Source: Kingdonia uniflora (taxonomy: Eukaryota > Streptophyta > Magnoliopsida > Ranunculales > Circaeasteraceae). Taken from it: DNA of 64,000 bases. The translations under genes were made by a program, and so were the position numbers. Positions 32,801 to 44,155 of this stretch are shown here, piece by piece. The DNA lies in assembly GCA_014058105.1 (NCBI GenBank), contig JACGCM010001747.1:1364001-1428000 (forward strand), given 5' to 3'. Every line of letters begins with the position of its first letter. Within the stretch, counting starts at the first letter, position 1. A model generated the notes under the pieces. That model saw only the letters and a program-made list of their open reading frames with translations. It did not search any database and was not told where the DNA came from.

Positions 32801-33045
32801 TTGAGTTAGAGAGAGATACATTGTTTGACTGTATATCAGAAAGGGGATATACATACTAGGTTGATGTAGATCGAGAAGATTGCACGAGTTCCATGGGGAC
32901 ATATCTAGGCCCTCGATCTGCTGAATTGATAGAGGAGGGCAGGATTGTTGTGAGTACTCGAGGTCGAGAATTTATGGCTAGTCGACCTCCTGCTGTAGGG
33001 GTAAGCGTAACTGACATCCCAACAGTAGAACAAAATCCATTGTAG
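29810..33045 (+). pseudogene. E3 antisense coiled-coil gene, four exons
   Basis: E3 lies on the minus strand, so its antisense gene reads forward. Exons by GT/AG and matching phase: 29,810-30,333 (after GACAG; METLLDIVAQEKTELEVIL), 30,397-30,825 (acidic end EEEEGEEDEDVF), 30,943-31,044 (ends AELQ) and 31,399-33,045. The last exon holds an unbroken 259-codon coiled coil (31,666-32,445), a 195-bp internal duplication and a C-terminal segment with EEGRIVVSTRGREFM. Stops near 29,930, 30,556, 31,441 and 31,570 disable it. The Transposase_28-like exon that should precede it is missing. No catalytic motif. Confidence 0.7.
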
Positions 33046-33077
33046 CAGTTTTGTAAACCTGAAAAGAAATAATATGT

Positions 33078-33720
33078 TTCTCAGACATGTTGAGAGATAA
33101 AAACTTGTTTTACCTTTGCCTTATCTTATGTCTGGTAGAGCTCTTCGATTGAAAACTAGTATCACCTTCATTTTAATCTCGGAGTTGTCAGTCAAACCAA
33201 GTATTACCTGAATTTAACTGGTAGAATATCGCAGACATATTGAAAGAGATGAAAGCTAGTTTTACCTTTGTCTTATCTTATGTCTGGTAGAGTCCTTTGA
33301 TTGAAAACAAGTGCTGCCTTGTTTTAATTCCAAGGGATTTAGTAGAGTCAGCCAAACCAAGTGTATTCTTGATTTAGCTGATATGATGTCGCAGACATAT
33401 TAAAAGAGATGAAAGCTAGCATTACCTTTGCCTTATCTTATGTATGGTAGAGTCCTTTGATTGAAAACAAGTGCTACCTTGTTCAAATTGCAGTGGATTT
33501 AGTAGAGTTAGCCAAACCAAGTATATTTTTGATTTAACTAATATGATGTCGCAGACATATTAAAAGAGATGAAAGCTAGTTTTACATTTGCCTTATCTTA
33601 TGTTTAGTAGAGTCCTTTGATTGAAAACAAGTGCTACCTTATTCTAATTACAGGGGATTTAGTAGAGTCAGGTAAATCAAGTGTATTCTTGATTTAACAA
33701 TATGATTTTAAATGAAAGCT
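33078..33720 (-). repeat. Tandem array of 160-bp units in E3, about four copies
   Basis: GCAGACATAT recurs at 33,231, 33,391 and 33,551, an exact 160-bp period, with a diverged first unit from about 33,078 and a decayed fourth. On the element's own strand each unit contains AAGGCAAAGGTAAAACTAGC, which agrees at 17 of 20 positions with the best-kept segment of the E1 monomers. The rest of the unit is different. Confidence 0.85.
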
Positions 33721-33859
33721 AGTATTATCTATACTTCAATTTATGTATTGCCTACAAAGTAGAGAGATGTATGGGATAAAAACTTAAAAGTTTTATTAAA
33801 TTCCGAAGAAGAATGTACATTGTTGGAGATGGAAATTTTACTTCTGAAATGAAAAGAGG

Positions 33860-35660
33860 ATAAACTTAAATGGAGTAGCGAGGGACCTAACGATAGTATC
33901 ATTTCAGTCGCCTAGTGTTCCAAGGACTCAAAATGTAGACTCCCTCTTCTGTCATGAGGTAGTATTATCCCAGGCCTGAGAGACTTGTGATAAGGAATGG
34001 ACCCTCCCAATTGTCTGCTAGTTTCCCAGTATGAGGCTCTTTGTGGTGTTGAGGTATTTCTCTGATGACAAGATCATTAATTTGGAAGGTACGGCTTCTT
34101 ACTCGCTTGTTATAAGAACTGGCCAGCATATGGTGATATCGACCTAGGTTAGCGATGGTGCGTTCCCTGGTTTCTTCAATCTAATTGAGGTAATAAGCCA
34201 ACTTGAACTCATTTTCCTCATCAGTTAGCTCGTGATCATTGACTGGATAATGGTATTCAGAGGGAATGACGGCCTCGGTGTCATAGGCAAGAAGGAATGG
34301 AGTGCAACCTATCGACTGACCTGGAGTGGTACGATATGCCCATAAGATATGAGGAAGTTCTCGAACCCAATTCCCCTTTTTTTGTGAGTGTAGAATTTTC
34401 ATGAGTCCGTTTATGATAGTTTTGTTGGTAATTTTGGCTTGGACATTGCCTTATGGGTAGTAGGGATTGAATGGTGAATGAATGATGTTGTGTTGGTTAA
34501 GGAAAGCTACGACTTTTTCTCCAACAAATTGGGAACAGTTATCGATTAGAATTAGGAAGGGGTACCCAAACCGAGTGATGATGTGTTCCCAGATAAAAGA
34601 GATGACCTTTTCTTCACTAGTTCGACAGAGTGTTACTGATTCTACCCATTTTATAAAATAATCGGTAGCTACGAGTGGGTGGCAGCGGTTGCCTGGAGAA
34701 TCTGGAAATTTGCAGACAAGATCGAGTACCCATCTTTTAAATGGCCAAAATACCTTACTTGCATAGAGTTCGAGCACATGGGCACGAAATCATCTTTCCA
34801 TGTCGCTGACATGCGTCACATTTACTGTGTACTTTTTTACTTGTTTGTGCATGTTGGGCCAGAATACTTCTTGTGTAATGGTTCTGCCTACCATTGATCG
34901 ACCTGTGGAATGGGAGCCACAAGTCCCTTCTTGTAAATCCTGGAGCATCTCGTCCACTTTCTGTTTGGCGAGGTACTAGAGGTAAGGCCCCGTGGCTGAA
35001 CGACGGTATAAGGTACCATTTTGATTAGTGTAGCGCCTTGTGTTTTCTATCAACTGTCGGCGTTCCTTCGAATCTGTTGAAAGTAGTCCTTCACATTTAT
35101 TGTAGATACCGAGATAAACTAAGAAAGACTTTCACCAATCGTTGCCTCCCTCTTTATCACACCCAGTATTGATCGTGCATGCAAAAATGCAATCAATGCT
35201 AGGGGTTGAAATCACTTTGGTCTGGAGATATCGAGCTTCTATACCTAAGACCCCGGCTAGTTATGCCAAGGAATCGGCGTGTCTGTTTTCTCCTCGAGGA
35301 AGATAATCGAGAGTTGCTTGAGCAAACTTATTCATCCTATCTACAATGAGGGCTGCTTATTCGATCATCTTGTCATTCTTCTTGTATTGCTCAGAGTAAT
35401 GGTGAACGATGAGTAGTGAATCTGTATAAATTGAGAGCTCGGGGACGATGAGCTCGAGAGTGAGATCGAGTCCGTGAATGAGAGCTTCGTACTCGATGGC
35501 CTCGGCTGATCTCATACTGAACCTTACCCCCCAAATGAATGGAAGGTTGAGATTCATACCGAATATTTCTGGAAATAGCTTTGCCGATGGCTCCTTGAGG
35601 TCCCAATCTTTCCTGCGCAGAAACCCAAGAGGCTTCAGACACCTGATCGCGATCTCATGT
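33860..35660 (-). pseudogene. E3 RNase H-like domain and integrase
   Basis: Reading leftward: NLPFIWGVRFSMRSAEAIE, YEALIHGLDLTLEL and ENRHADSLA (second RNase H), a decayed finger (LQDLQEGTCGSHSTGRS), then the best-preserved integrase core in the window (34,777-34,451). That core contains WVLDLVCKFP, FIKWVES and ILIDNCSQFVGEKVVAFLN, so both catalytic Asp positions can be seen. The C-terminal part follows (WAYRTTPGQSIGCTPFLLAY, 34,402-34,181; then REIPQHHKEPHTGKLADNWEG). Stops separate the pieces. RT and protease are absent. Confidence 0.85.
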
Positions 35661-36007
35661 TAGAAGAGCCTGATGAGTGTTCTGCAGAGCTTATAAGGCA
35701 GTCTGTATTATTGTCAGTTGATCTTCATGTCGTTTGAGTGTTGTCAAATGAGCTTGTCATTCAGCGTTGAGCTCCTTCTCACAGAGCTCTCGGTCAAGAT
35801 TTAATTATCGTTCAAGTTTGTTGCGTTTCTCTATTTTAGTGCTGAGATTCGCCCGTAGCTCTGTAAGTTGTTATGGCTCAACTGAGAGATTAAGCTGGAT
35901 TCTTGTAGCTGGTCACCTGGATGTGACCATGAATGAAATTTGTTGTAGAAAGACTGAATGCCTTAGGATATCGTGGAAAAAATCTATTTCCCACAAACGA
36001 CGCCAAA
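35661..36007 (-). pseudogene. E3 gag leader and primer-binding site
   Basis: Inside the LTR the minus strand reads TTTGGCGTCGTTTGTGGGAA (36,007-35,988). Then come coiled-coil gag leader fragments (ELRANLSTKIEKRNKLER, RELCEKELNAE, LKRHEDQLTIIQTAL) running straight into the second RNase H domain. Gag core, protease and RT were deleted. Confidence 0.65.
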
Positions 36008-36627
36008 TGTAATATCCTAATTCCATGAGCTTGAAGTGGCCTGGAATTAGCTCTTACACCAATGTACCTGTAACAAAATCTAATGGAAAGTAAGAAATTA
36101 CACAAGTGTTTATCGTGGAAAACCTCTTAATAGGTAAAAAAAACCACGACCCTGGTTTAAGGATTTTTGTAATAGTAAAGTTTATTGCTTGAGGCTGATA
36201 TCTTATTGTAAGTGATCTCTTAGACTTAGAAATGCTTGATCTTGTAAATAAGAAGTTTAAAGTTTTGAGAATCTGGAAAATATATTTTTCTTGGTAATTT
36301 CTTGTATCTTTTTCTAGTCCTTGTCTCTTCTGGAACTTTTTCTTTATATAGGCATCTTCCGCAGTTCTTCATCGTGCTGGAGCACGTTCTTCGAATAATG
36401 TGGTTTAGTGACGGTTGACTGAATAACTGCTGAGTTCGAGAGAGATAGGTGGCTTTGACTTGTACAAGCTTTTCAGTTTGAGCTCGACCCACGTTCCTTG
36501 CCAGTTAGTAGAGTATGTGGCAATGTTAACTGGAGAAGTCATGTGGAGGATGCGTGGGTCTCATATGGAGGTAATTTGAATAGGAGACAACTCGATTTTA
36601 GGTAAGATCGAGGGATAGGCCCCTAAA
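36008..36627 (-). repeat. 5' LTR of E3
   Basis: On the minus strand it starts near TTTAGGGGCCTATCCCTCGA (36,627), where sister LTRs have TGTAGGGG or TGTAAGG, so the first bases have decayed. It ends GGATATTACA (36,008). The U5 hairpin is complete: CGTGG, T-run, ACCT-loop-AGGT, CCACG (36,148-36,114). Confidence 0.8.
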
Positions 36628-36752
36628 CTATCTACATCCTTCAAAGCTGCACAGAAACAAACTACAGTTACAGCAATTCACATCACATTCAACACATCGA
36701 ACTTCGACATTTAAGTTACCTAACCACAAACCTAAGTAAAAAGTTTTCCTCT

Positions 36753-37462
<710 letters not shown>

Positions 37463-38185
37463 TTTTTAAGAACCTGAAAATCATATTCTATTTTTTACAA
37501 CAATTAGTATCTATCATATCTTATACATATATATGTTTATATGCTCATATTCACATAGTTCTCGAGTATACCTCTAGCATATCATTCTCACATTACTATA
37601 TGCTACTATTATTACTGTCAGTTAATGTTACTACAGTCAGTTCTCGGTACAATTTAACTATTTATTCACTAAGTCATACAACTTCGATTACTTAACTAAT
37701 TGTCATTTATGTCGATATTTAGGAATCTCAAGAGTTCACGAATTAAGCTTTGCCTGTTTCCCGCCAAAACCACTGCCCTTCAAAAAATTACGAATCATTA
37801 CTTTCTCCAGCGTAAAATCCGGCCAAATCAAAACTAACAAACAGTCATTTCCGATACATTCGATGAAATCCAAATAACTTCCCTATAATTGCGCCGTACT
37901 CGCCGCGACCCCAATAAATCTCTCTCTCTACTCCTCACCACCGATTCATCACATCTCTCTCACCTACACACCTTTATAAACCATTACGACTACATAACCT
38001 TTGAATGAACACCATTAACGATCGTCATTCAACCCCTGTCATCCAAACCCTAACACAGTCGAACCAAAAAAAATTCCAATCCATCACACCTAATATAAAT
38101 TCCTTCTACCACTACACTAAACATACCTACATCTACCAATATTTACAAATAATCAATCCAAAAGCATAGACAATCAACATAGTTA
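37463..38185. other. E4 spacer, no gene seen
   Basis: AT-rich with CTCTCTC runs near 37,920. By position it would hold the promoter and untranslated leader of the E4 antisense gene. No ORF of interest. Confidence 0.4.
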
Positions 38186-38518
38186 CTAACCTTGTATTCG
38201 CGCTGCTTCGGTATCCCTTTCTTTCACCCGCTTTGCTTTCTCAATCAGAATATTAATCTCCTCCTTCCCAATTATTGATAAGGAATCCAATGACGAGCAT
38301 AAATAATTCGTACTTGAGAGAATTTTTTCAGAGTTTGTAAAATGTGAATAGTAGCCCATCTCCAAGCTATTTATAGACCCCACGCAACTGTTAATCTCAC
38401 CGTTTCGCGACCGTTCGAGTAATCGAGCATAAGGCCTTAAACCTCTTTTCTCAAAGTCTTTGACTCTTTGCCTTCTCAAAACCAACAAACCCATACATTG
38501 TGGCTCCATTCCATCCAT
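38186..38518 (-). CDS. E4 antisense ORF between ORF B and the domain gene, unknown
   Basis: A 110-codon ORF (MDGMEPQCMGLLVLRRQRV) with a C-terminal helix rich in Lys/Glu/Arg (INILIEKAKRVKERDTEA). It occupies the place of ORF A in other modules, but I could not align it with ORF A. It could be a diverged version or chance. Confidence 0.3.
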   Translation of the reverse strand: MDGMEPQCMGLLVLRRQRVKDFEKRGLRPYARLLERSRNGEINSCVGSINSLEMGYYSHFTNSEKILSSTNYLCSSLDSLSIIGKEEINILIEKAKRVKERDTEAARIQG

Positions 38519-38924
38519 ATCTCAAAGAATTTCTTCTGGCATATTCATACTCAACAACGCACAACCTATTTTATCGCAAAGATGTTGTACATCATCTTCC
38601 TTATACTTCAAGCTGTCACCTACATGACCCCACCTCACCATGTTTAATCCTCTCACTACCTTCGCACATTTTTACCTTATTTACAAAATCCCTATATCTA
38701 CGGCAAATCTTCATCAATCCGATCAATTTTCAAATATTCATTCGACATTACCAATACACAAGTAACCCATTACTACATTCTAAAATTTTACTACGTCCAA
38801 AATATATTCGATAACAATTTCACATAACAAAACATCGACAACTACATTCTAACATCGAATTATATTTTTATTTCATTTTTTAATACAGTTCGACCATTAC
38901 ATTTACTACTTCAACAAATTCAAT

Positions 38925-39218
38925 TCACAAACTCCTAACTGCAGCATCTTCTTCTTTACGAATCAACATCTTTGCACGAGTATACATGTAACTCACACGT
39001 TCAGGTGGACTCCAGAATTGCAGTTGACAATGAAATTGGAAATCCTCTTCAGCATCTTTCGCCTCTGCCTTGCTCATCCCTTCATAATCCGGCTCGACGG
39101 GATCTCCCAAGTAAATGTTTACATTCCGATTACCAAAATACCAATCGTATAATTCCTAATACTTAACTTTGAAATGGCTGAACACCCCATTCTGAACTTG
39201 AGAACTAGTCTTCACCAT
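38925..39218 (-). pseudogene. ORF B of E4 antisense module
   Basis: Starts MVKTSSQVQNGVFSHFKVKY, then one stop, then [46 protein letters not shown] and a short Arg/Lys-rich tail. The best-conserved copy of the family after the stop. Aligns with 2016-2444 and 46,880-47,219. Confidence 0.55.
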
Positions 39219-40469
39219 TTCTTTAACTCACAACTCTTAATTTCAAACATTCAAGGGATACGTATAGTCCTCCACAGTCAAAGACAACTAAACACACATT
39301 TATTTCACCTTGGAACTTTACATTTTTAATAGTCAAATCAATCAACCTCAAAATCTATTCCTGGCCCCACTCAGTCAACAATACATTGAGTTATTGTAAC
39401 CACTCAGCCAACTATAGTTCGATCACTTCCATATTCACACAAACAAAGATATACTCGACAATTTTTAAAAAGGGAAAGTCGAAATAGAAGTTTTATTCAT
39501 TGAAATAACTTGTATATTGTACTCAATAACTCTTTTCTTCGTTTACATTACATACAATTATATATTACATTCAACTAGTTGCTCTGTGCATCTTTCCACC
39601 AGGATCTGACATTATTACTTCTTTTCACCAGAATCTGACATTATTGCTTTTTTTTACCAAAATCTGACATAATTTTCGGAAGCAGGGCTAACGATATCCT
39701 AAGAAGCTCAATGAATCTCAGGTCAGAGAACCTCTAGGCAGAGCTACCTCTGTAGCTAGCAGGCAGTAGAAAATTACAAGAAGTCTCCATCATTCGGCAA
39801 GATCCCTGGACACCCAACCAGCCTTCACATCCTCATCTTCAATATAAATTGCACCCCCTACCCCAACACTGTTGTCAGCTTCCATGCCTTTACCAAAAGT
39901 AGCTTAAACCAATCCAAACAGATACCCCAATGGGCTACACGCTCTGACTCTACCTCCCCCAACTCCCCCCACCATGATAACATCAATGGCTATACCAAAA
40001 CGAGAATACTTGGCAAAAAATCTTACCTCAACTTGATTTTCACAAATACCATCTTCATCCTCAGGAAACTCATTATGCCATACTTAGGGAAACATCTTTA
40101 CAATCCACCACCACCAAACCTTTTTTAACACCGTATATTTATACCTAACTTGAATTTGTCAGGTCAAATGTCCCGTATTAATTACTCCTCAGGAAAGCAT
40201 ACAGAGTTAACATTAGCACAATAGTTTTCAGTTCGAATACAAAAACAATTAAGGAATTAAAAAAAAGTACCGCAAAAGTATGTTCGTAATACTCCGCATC
40301 GAGCTACTCTGGATCTATCGCAGCTCTGCCATCTTAGCTGAGGCGTAAGGTTTAGTTCAAGAACTACCCTCTTCCCCAACTTAAATTTGCCAGGTTCACT
40401 TAACTTTGACCTCGAAAATGACAACAAGAAGACTTCCAAAACATTCGACACCTCTTCAGCTTCTAGTTT
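39219..40469. other. E4 3' untranslated region before the LTR, no gene seen
   Basis: Contains three imperfect 30-bp direct repeats of CACCAGRATCTGACATTATT (about 39,598-39,680). I see no convincing ORF. Confidence 0.5.
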
Positions 40470-40505
40470 ATTCTCGACACAACCACAAATACTTCTATCG
40501 AGAAT
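40470..40505 (+). other. Hairpin next to polypurine tract, E4
   Basis: A perfect 8-bp stem ATTCTCGA/TCGAGAAT with a 20-nt loop, directly followed by GGGGCGAT and the LTR. Same place as the hairpins before the other 3' LTRs but with an unrelated arm sequence. Confidence 0.55.
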
Positions 40506-40513
40506 GGGGCGAT

Positions 40514-41167
40514 TGTAGCAGCATTTTTCCCAGATTCGGTAAGGATAAGCCGGCATAACATAGTCGAAGACAATCAGTATTGCATAGTCGAAGATAGACA
40601 ACAGTTGAGAAGTTACCATAAGTCCTCGACCTACTAAAATTAGCCGTTATACATGGCCAAGATAAAGCTGTTAGAAATTCGTGAAGTTTGCCCACTCCAC
40701 CTGAAATAGGAGACTGTTTCTTTCTTTCTTGTAAATGGCCTGCATCTACTATAAATATAGGAAGAGAATAGACTATTCAGATCCGCAACCCTATTACTTT
40801 ACTTCCTTACCCTACAGTCACTCAAAAACTTGTAATAACTAACAACATATTAGATTTTACATCAAAACCCTCCTCGAGGTCGTGGTTTTTCTCAGCCTTT
40901 ACTGAGTTTTCCACGCAAAATCTTGCTTATTTAGCTTATTATTGTGTATTCCTCATGAAAAGTATTGGCAAAGATTATCCTTCCAAAAAACATGCCATTA
41001 TAATTACAAAAACCCTCAGCCAGAGGTCGTAGGTTTTTTACCTATTCAGAGGTTTTCTACTCTAAATCACATGTGTCATTTTATATTTCCTATTATGTTT
41101 GTCACAGGAACATTGGTGTAAGAGCTAATTCTAAGCCATCTCGAGCTTACGGAATTAGGCCATTACA
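40514..41167 (+). repeat. 3' LTR of E4 with two U5-type hairpins
   Basis: TGTAGCAGCATT at the start and AGGCCATTACA at the end, 654 bp. It has the hairpin twice: 40,881-40,915 (CGTGG, CTCAG, CTGAG, CCACG) and 41,029-41,060 (GTAG, ACCT, AGGT, CTAC). A candidate TATA-type stretch CTATAAATAT lies at about 40,749. Immediately after the end the E5 antisense coiled-coil sequence begins, so E4 inserted into that gene. Confidence 0.85.
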
Positions 41168-41790
41168 GTAGCAGTAAAAATATACCTGTGTAACCTGCTA
41201 TTGGAAAATCTCCTCGAGCTTCTCTGGAAAATTCTTGGCAATACGAAAGCAGTGATTCTCTACTACCCTAAGCTTCATCACCACGTCGGACCGAGTTCGA
41301 TTACTTCCTTCGATCTCATGATGTTTCCGCTTTGTTAGCGCGGACTCATCTTTCTCCTAGGTGATCGCATCACCAACCTTTCATTTTTTTGGAACCCCAA
41401 CTTCAGAGGTATTATGAGCCGACAAGGTAACACCTTCAGCTACTCTAGGAACATTTATAGTTGATCACAAAATTTCCTGATTTAACTTCCTCAACCGATA
41501 AAAATATTTAGCACCACTTTAAGTCTCTGGAGGAAGGATATCTGCGAAGTCACGTACAAGTGGGAAGTTAAAAACCCCAGTATCCCCTGAAGAGCCCTTT
41601 TTGTTGACAGTCTCCCCTCGACCATCCATAGCCTGCCTCTAGTTAGCGCGTTGGACTTCGAGAATCTCTGAGTTTACCATTTTGTACATCCAGATATTCA
41701 AATCCCCAAGAACTTTTTTTAGCTCATTTTGTTCACGTGACGCATGGTCAAATAAGCTCAACTCGTCAGGAGTTGTGACGGCTAAGGGAC
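41168..41790 (-). pseudogene. E5 antisense coiled-coil exon
   Basis: Starts after the acceptor CTTTTTTAG at 41,791 with VTTPDELSLFDHASREQNEL and KKVLGDLNIWMYKMV, aligning with E1 (ESFIDVVAREGTELEAVLKDLEI) and E3. It continues as broken Lys/Glu-rich sequence to the E4 LTR, where it is cut. Confidence 0.6.
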
Positions 41791-41869
41791 CTAAAAAAGA
41801 CAAATACATGAAATGATAAGGAGCCCGAATAGGTTAAGACATTTACTCAAGATAACAAGGGATCCTTAC

Positions 41870-42717
41870 CCAGATTAAAATATTTAAATTTTAACTCGAG
41901 CGCTAGTTCATCTGGGACCTGCATACAGTTGCCCCTAACCAACATAAGATGGTCATTCCATGGTCGACTAGCATAATTGAAAAACTTTGATCTCAATGAA
42001 TCACTATACAGGTAACAACTCCTATTGGCTTTCATGTACTTCATCTTATAATACTTCATCATATCAGTATCGACAAACTGCATAGCAGCACCACTCATTC
42101 TTTACCTCTTATTTAAAGCCTCACAGACCCTCATCATCTCGTATACAGTCCCATTCAACAGCACAATAGTACAATAGATTCATGACCCTTTTTTGGAAGT
42201 AGGTCAAAGGTACTTTAAGGCCATACGACAACTGGTTAGTATAGCATAAGAAACCATCACTTGGGCCTAACTCCACAGATCCATTATAATACATTATCGT
42301 TACATCATTTTGAATTCCCCTATCAAACTTCAAGAGTTCGAGGTTAGGCACTTAGTAAAACATTTTCTCCCCTTCCACTAGGAAAAACACCCTAAACCAC
42401 AAACCTTCATCCATTACATATTCATCCCATATCCTTTTTAGTTTCTTATTATATTTTAGAAACTCTTTTCCAACATCTACCCCCTCCGGGTTTATACAAA
42501 GTTCCACATCATCAACCCTTGTCTCCCTTTCAGCATTCTCCACTACTCTATGATCAACCTTAATGGGCACGTTATCTACCACACCAATTAATACTTTCCT
42601 ACTATCTATGACCTCCTCCATACTATCACAATTGCCCTCTCTACCAGGCGACGATGTTTCTTCCAAACATGTCGACATTATAAACTTACTCCTAGGACTT
42701 AAATTCTTAGTACGCAT
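41870..42717 (-). pseudogene. E5 Transposase_28-like domain exon
   Basis: From 42,717 an acidic N-terminus (ETRVDDVELCINPEGVD), then after a stop DGFLCYTNQLSYGLKVPL and FQKRVMNLLYYC (42,351-42,121), then TDMMKYYKMKYMKANRSCY, FFNYASRPWNDHLMLV and RGNCMQ (42,098 on). Each part matches E1 in order. The donor GGGTAAGG near 41,869 and a 79-nt intron lead to the coiled-coil exon at 41,790. The intron position is the same as in E1. Confidence 0.65.
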
Positions 42718-43209
42718 ACTCGACCTACAATTTAAAGAAAATGGCGTTTGTTAAATCTATCTCTCTGATTTGTTCTCATAGATTTGGAAAAAATCAACAA
42801 CACAGATAGTGCAAACCCACAAATTATATTTCTTTTAATTACCCCTACAGTAAACTTTTCCTTATTTTAAACTTTAAAGGAAATGTTTAGACTTCCCCAT
42901 TCTCCGACAAACAGTTACAAAGCATAAGCAAGATTGCAAAGAAAATTGGGAATTCATACCCCTAAATCTACAATAATCTACTCTACAATTTCCCCACACA
43001 CAGAATCATTCAACATATTAATTAGGAAACAAAAGTTCCCAAATTACTCCCAAATTACAACTCGCAACAAACCCCAGAAATCCCCAAAATATAAAATTAC
43101 AGTTGCAAATACACAATACATAATCAAGAATTCATAATAACCTGCTATAGAAGATCCATAATCATCTGCTTTGCCAGCAATTTTTGAAGAAATCATCCAT
43201 TTGCACTGA

Positions 43210-43511
43210 CCTTCAAGTACAGTCATACCACCATAAGAGTTTTTTATCAAGAATGGTAGAAAATCTACAGAGTTCAGATACTTTCTCTTTCAAGTTGGCC
43301 CATTCTCCATAACTTTTTTTCCCTCTAAAACTGTAGAAAACTCTTGGGGAAGAGGCATACGATTTTTTATATTCTTGCTCAATTTTTGAAATGACGGAAC
43401 CCTCGTACACATGTCAGTCACCCATGCCTTTTGTGAAGAAACTTCCTTTCGCCACCCAGCTTTATCATTACTTTTTGAGTAACGAGTTTTGTTATCACGA
43501 CTTTTTCTCAT
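43210..43511 (-). other. E5 short basic ORFs between ORF A and domain gene
   Basis: Two overlapping frames (73 and 65 codons) rich in Lys/Ser, e.g. KKSYASSPRVFYSFRGKKS. No family recognised and no match to the equivalent stretches of E0 or E4. Probably noncoding spacer. Confidence 0.2.
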
Positions 43512-43795
43512 GTCACATATTAATTATTTTCACTCCTCCTTCTCAAGAAAGCCTGAGTATCATATACTCTGGACGACTACTCATTATTATTTTCTACAAA
43601 AAAATTGTACTACTTCATACCTTTATTATTAAAAATAACAGCAGTTTCAAATTTGAAATATTCAACAGTTGTTGGTCACAAAAATAGCTAGCACCCATAA
43701 AACATGCCCTTATAAGTATTACGAATCAAGTACCATTTATACCAAACAGTTTGAAACTAAACACGTACTTATCAAAACTAAAATATATTTGACAA

Positions 43796-44155
43796 TTACA
43801 GAATTCTAGAGAAAGTCATGAATTCATTTAAATCGAACTGGCAACATCCATGCTTACATTTAAAGTATCCATGGTGATTTGGTTTGCCACACATAATTAT
43901 TTCCCCACCTGCAGCTCTTTCGTCCTCTTCTGCAAGTTTTTCCAGCGCGATCTCCCACACAACAGTGTCTCGAACTATTACATCAAGGATAATAATATGA
44001 AAAATATCATACCAGAAGTGGCCCTCCAACTGCAATGGCCACTCCAGCAAAACAACGTCATAGGGCAACAGCCAAAAGTATCGCTCATGCAGTTCGGCCA
44101 CCTTGATGGTTAACCTACCTTCCACTGCATGTTGTAGATGTCGAGAGTGTATCTG
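43796..44155 (-). pseudogene. ORF A of E5, N-terminus split by an insertion
   Basis: HAVEGRLTIKVAELHERYF and LPYDVVLLEWPLQLEGHFW match intact ORF A at 1042-1335 (HAAEGRLAIK, RERIFG, GYDVDLPMRVCQLEG). The expected MVRTRSQ start is missing because a sequence beginning TGTCACGCCCC is joined at 44,156, inside the first ten codons. Confidence 0.6.
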
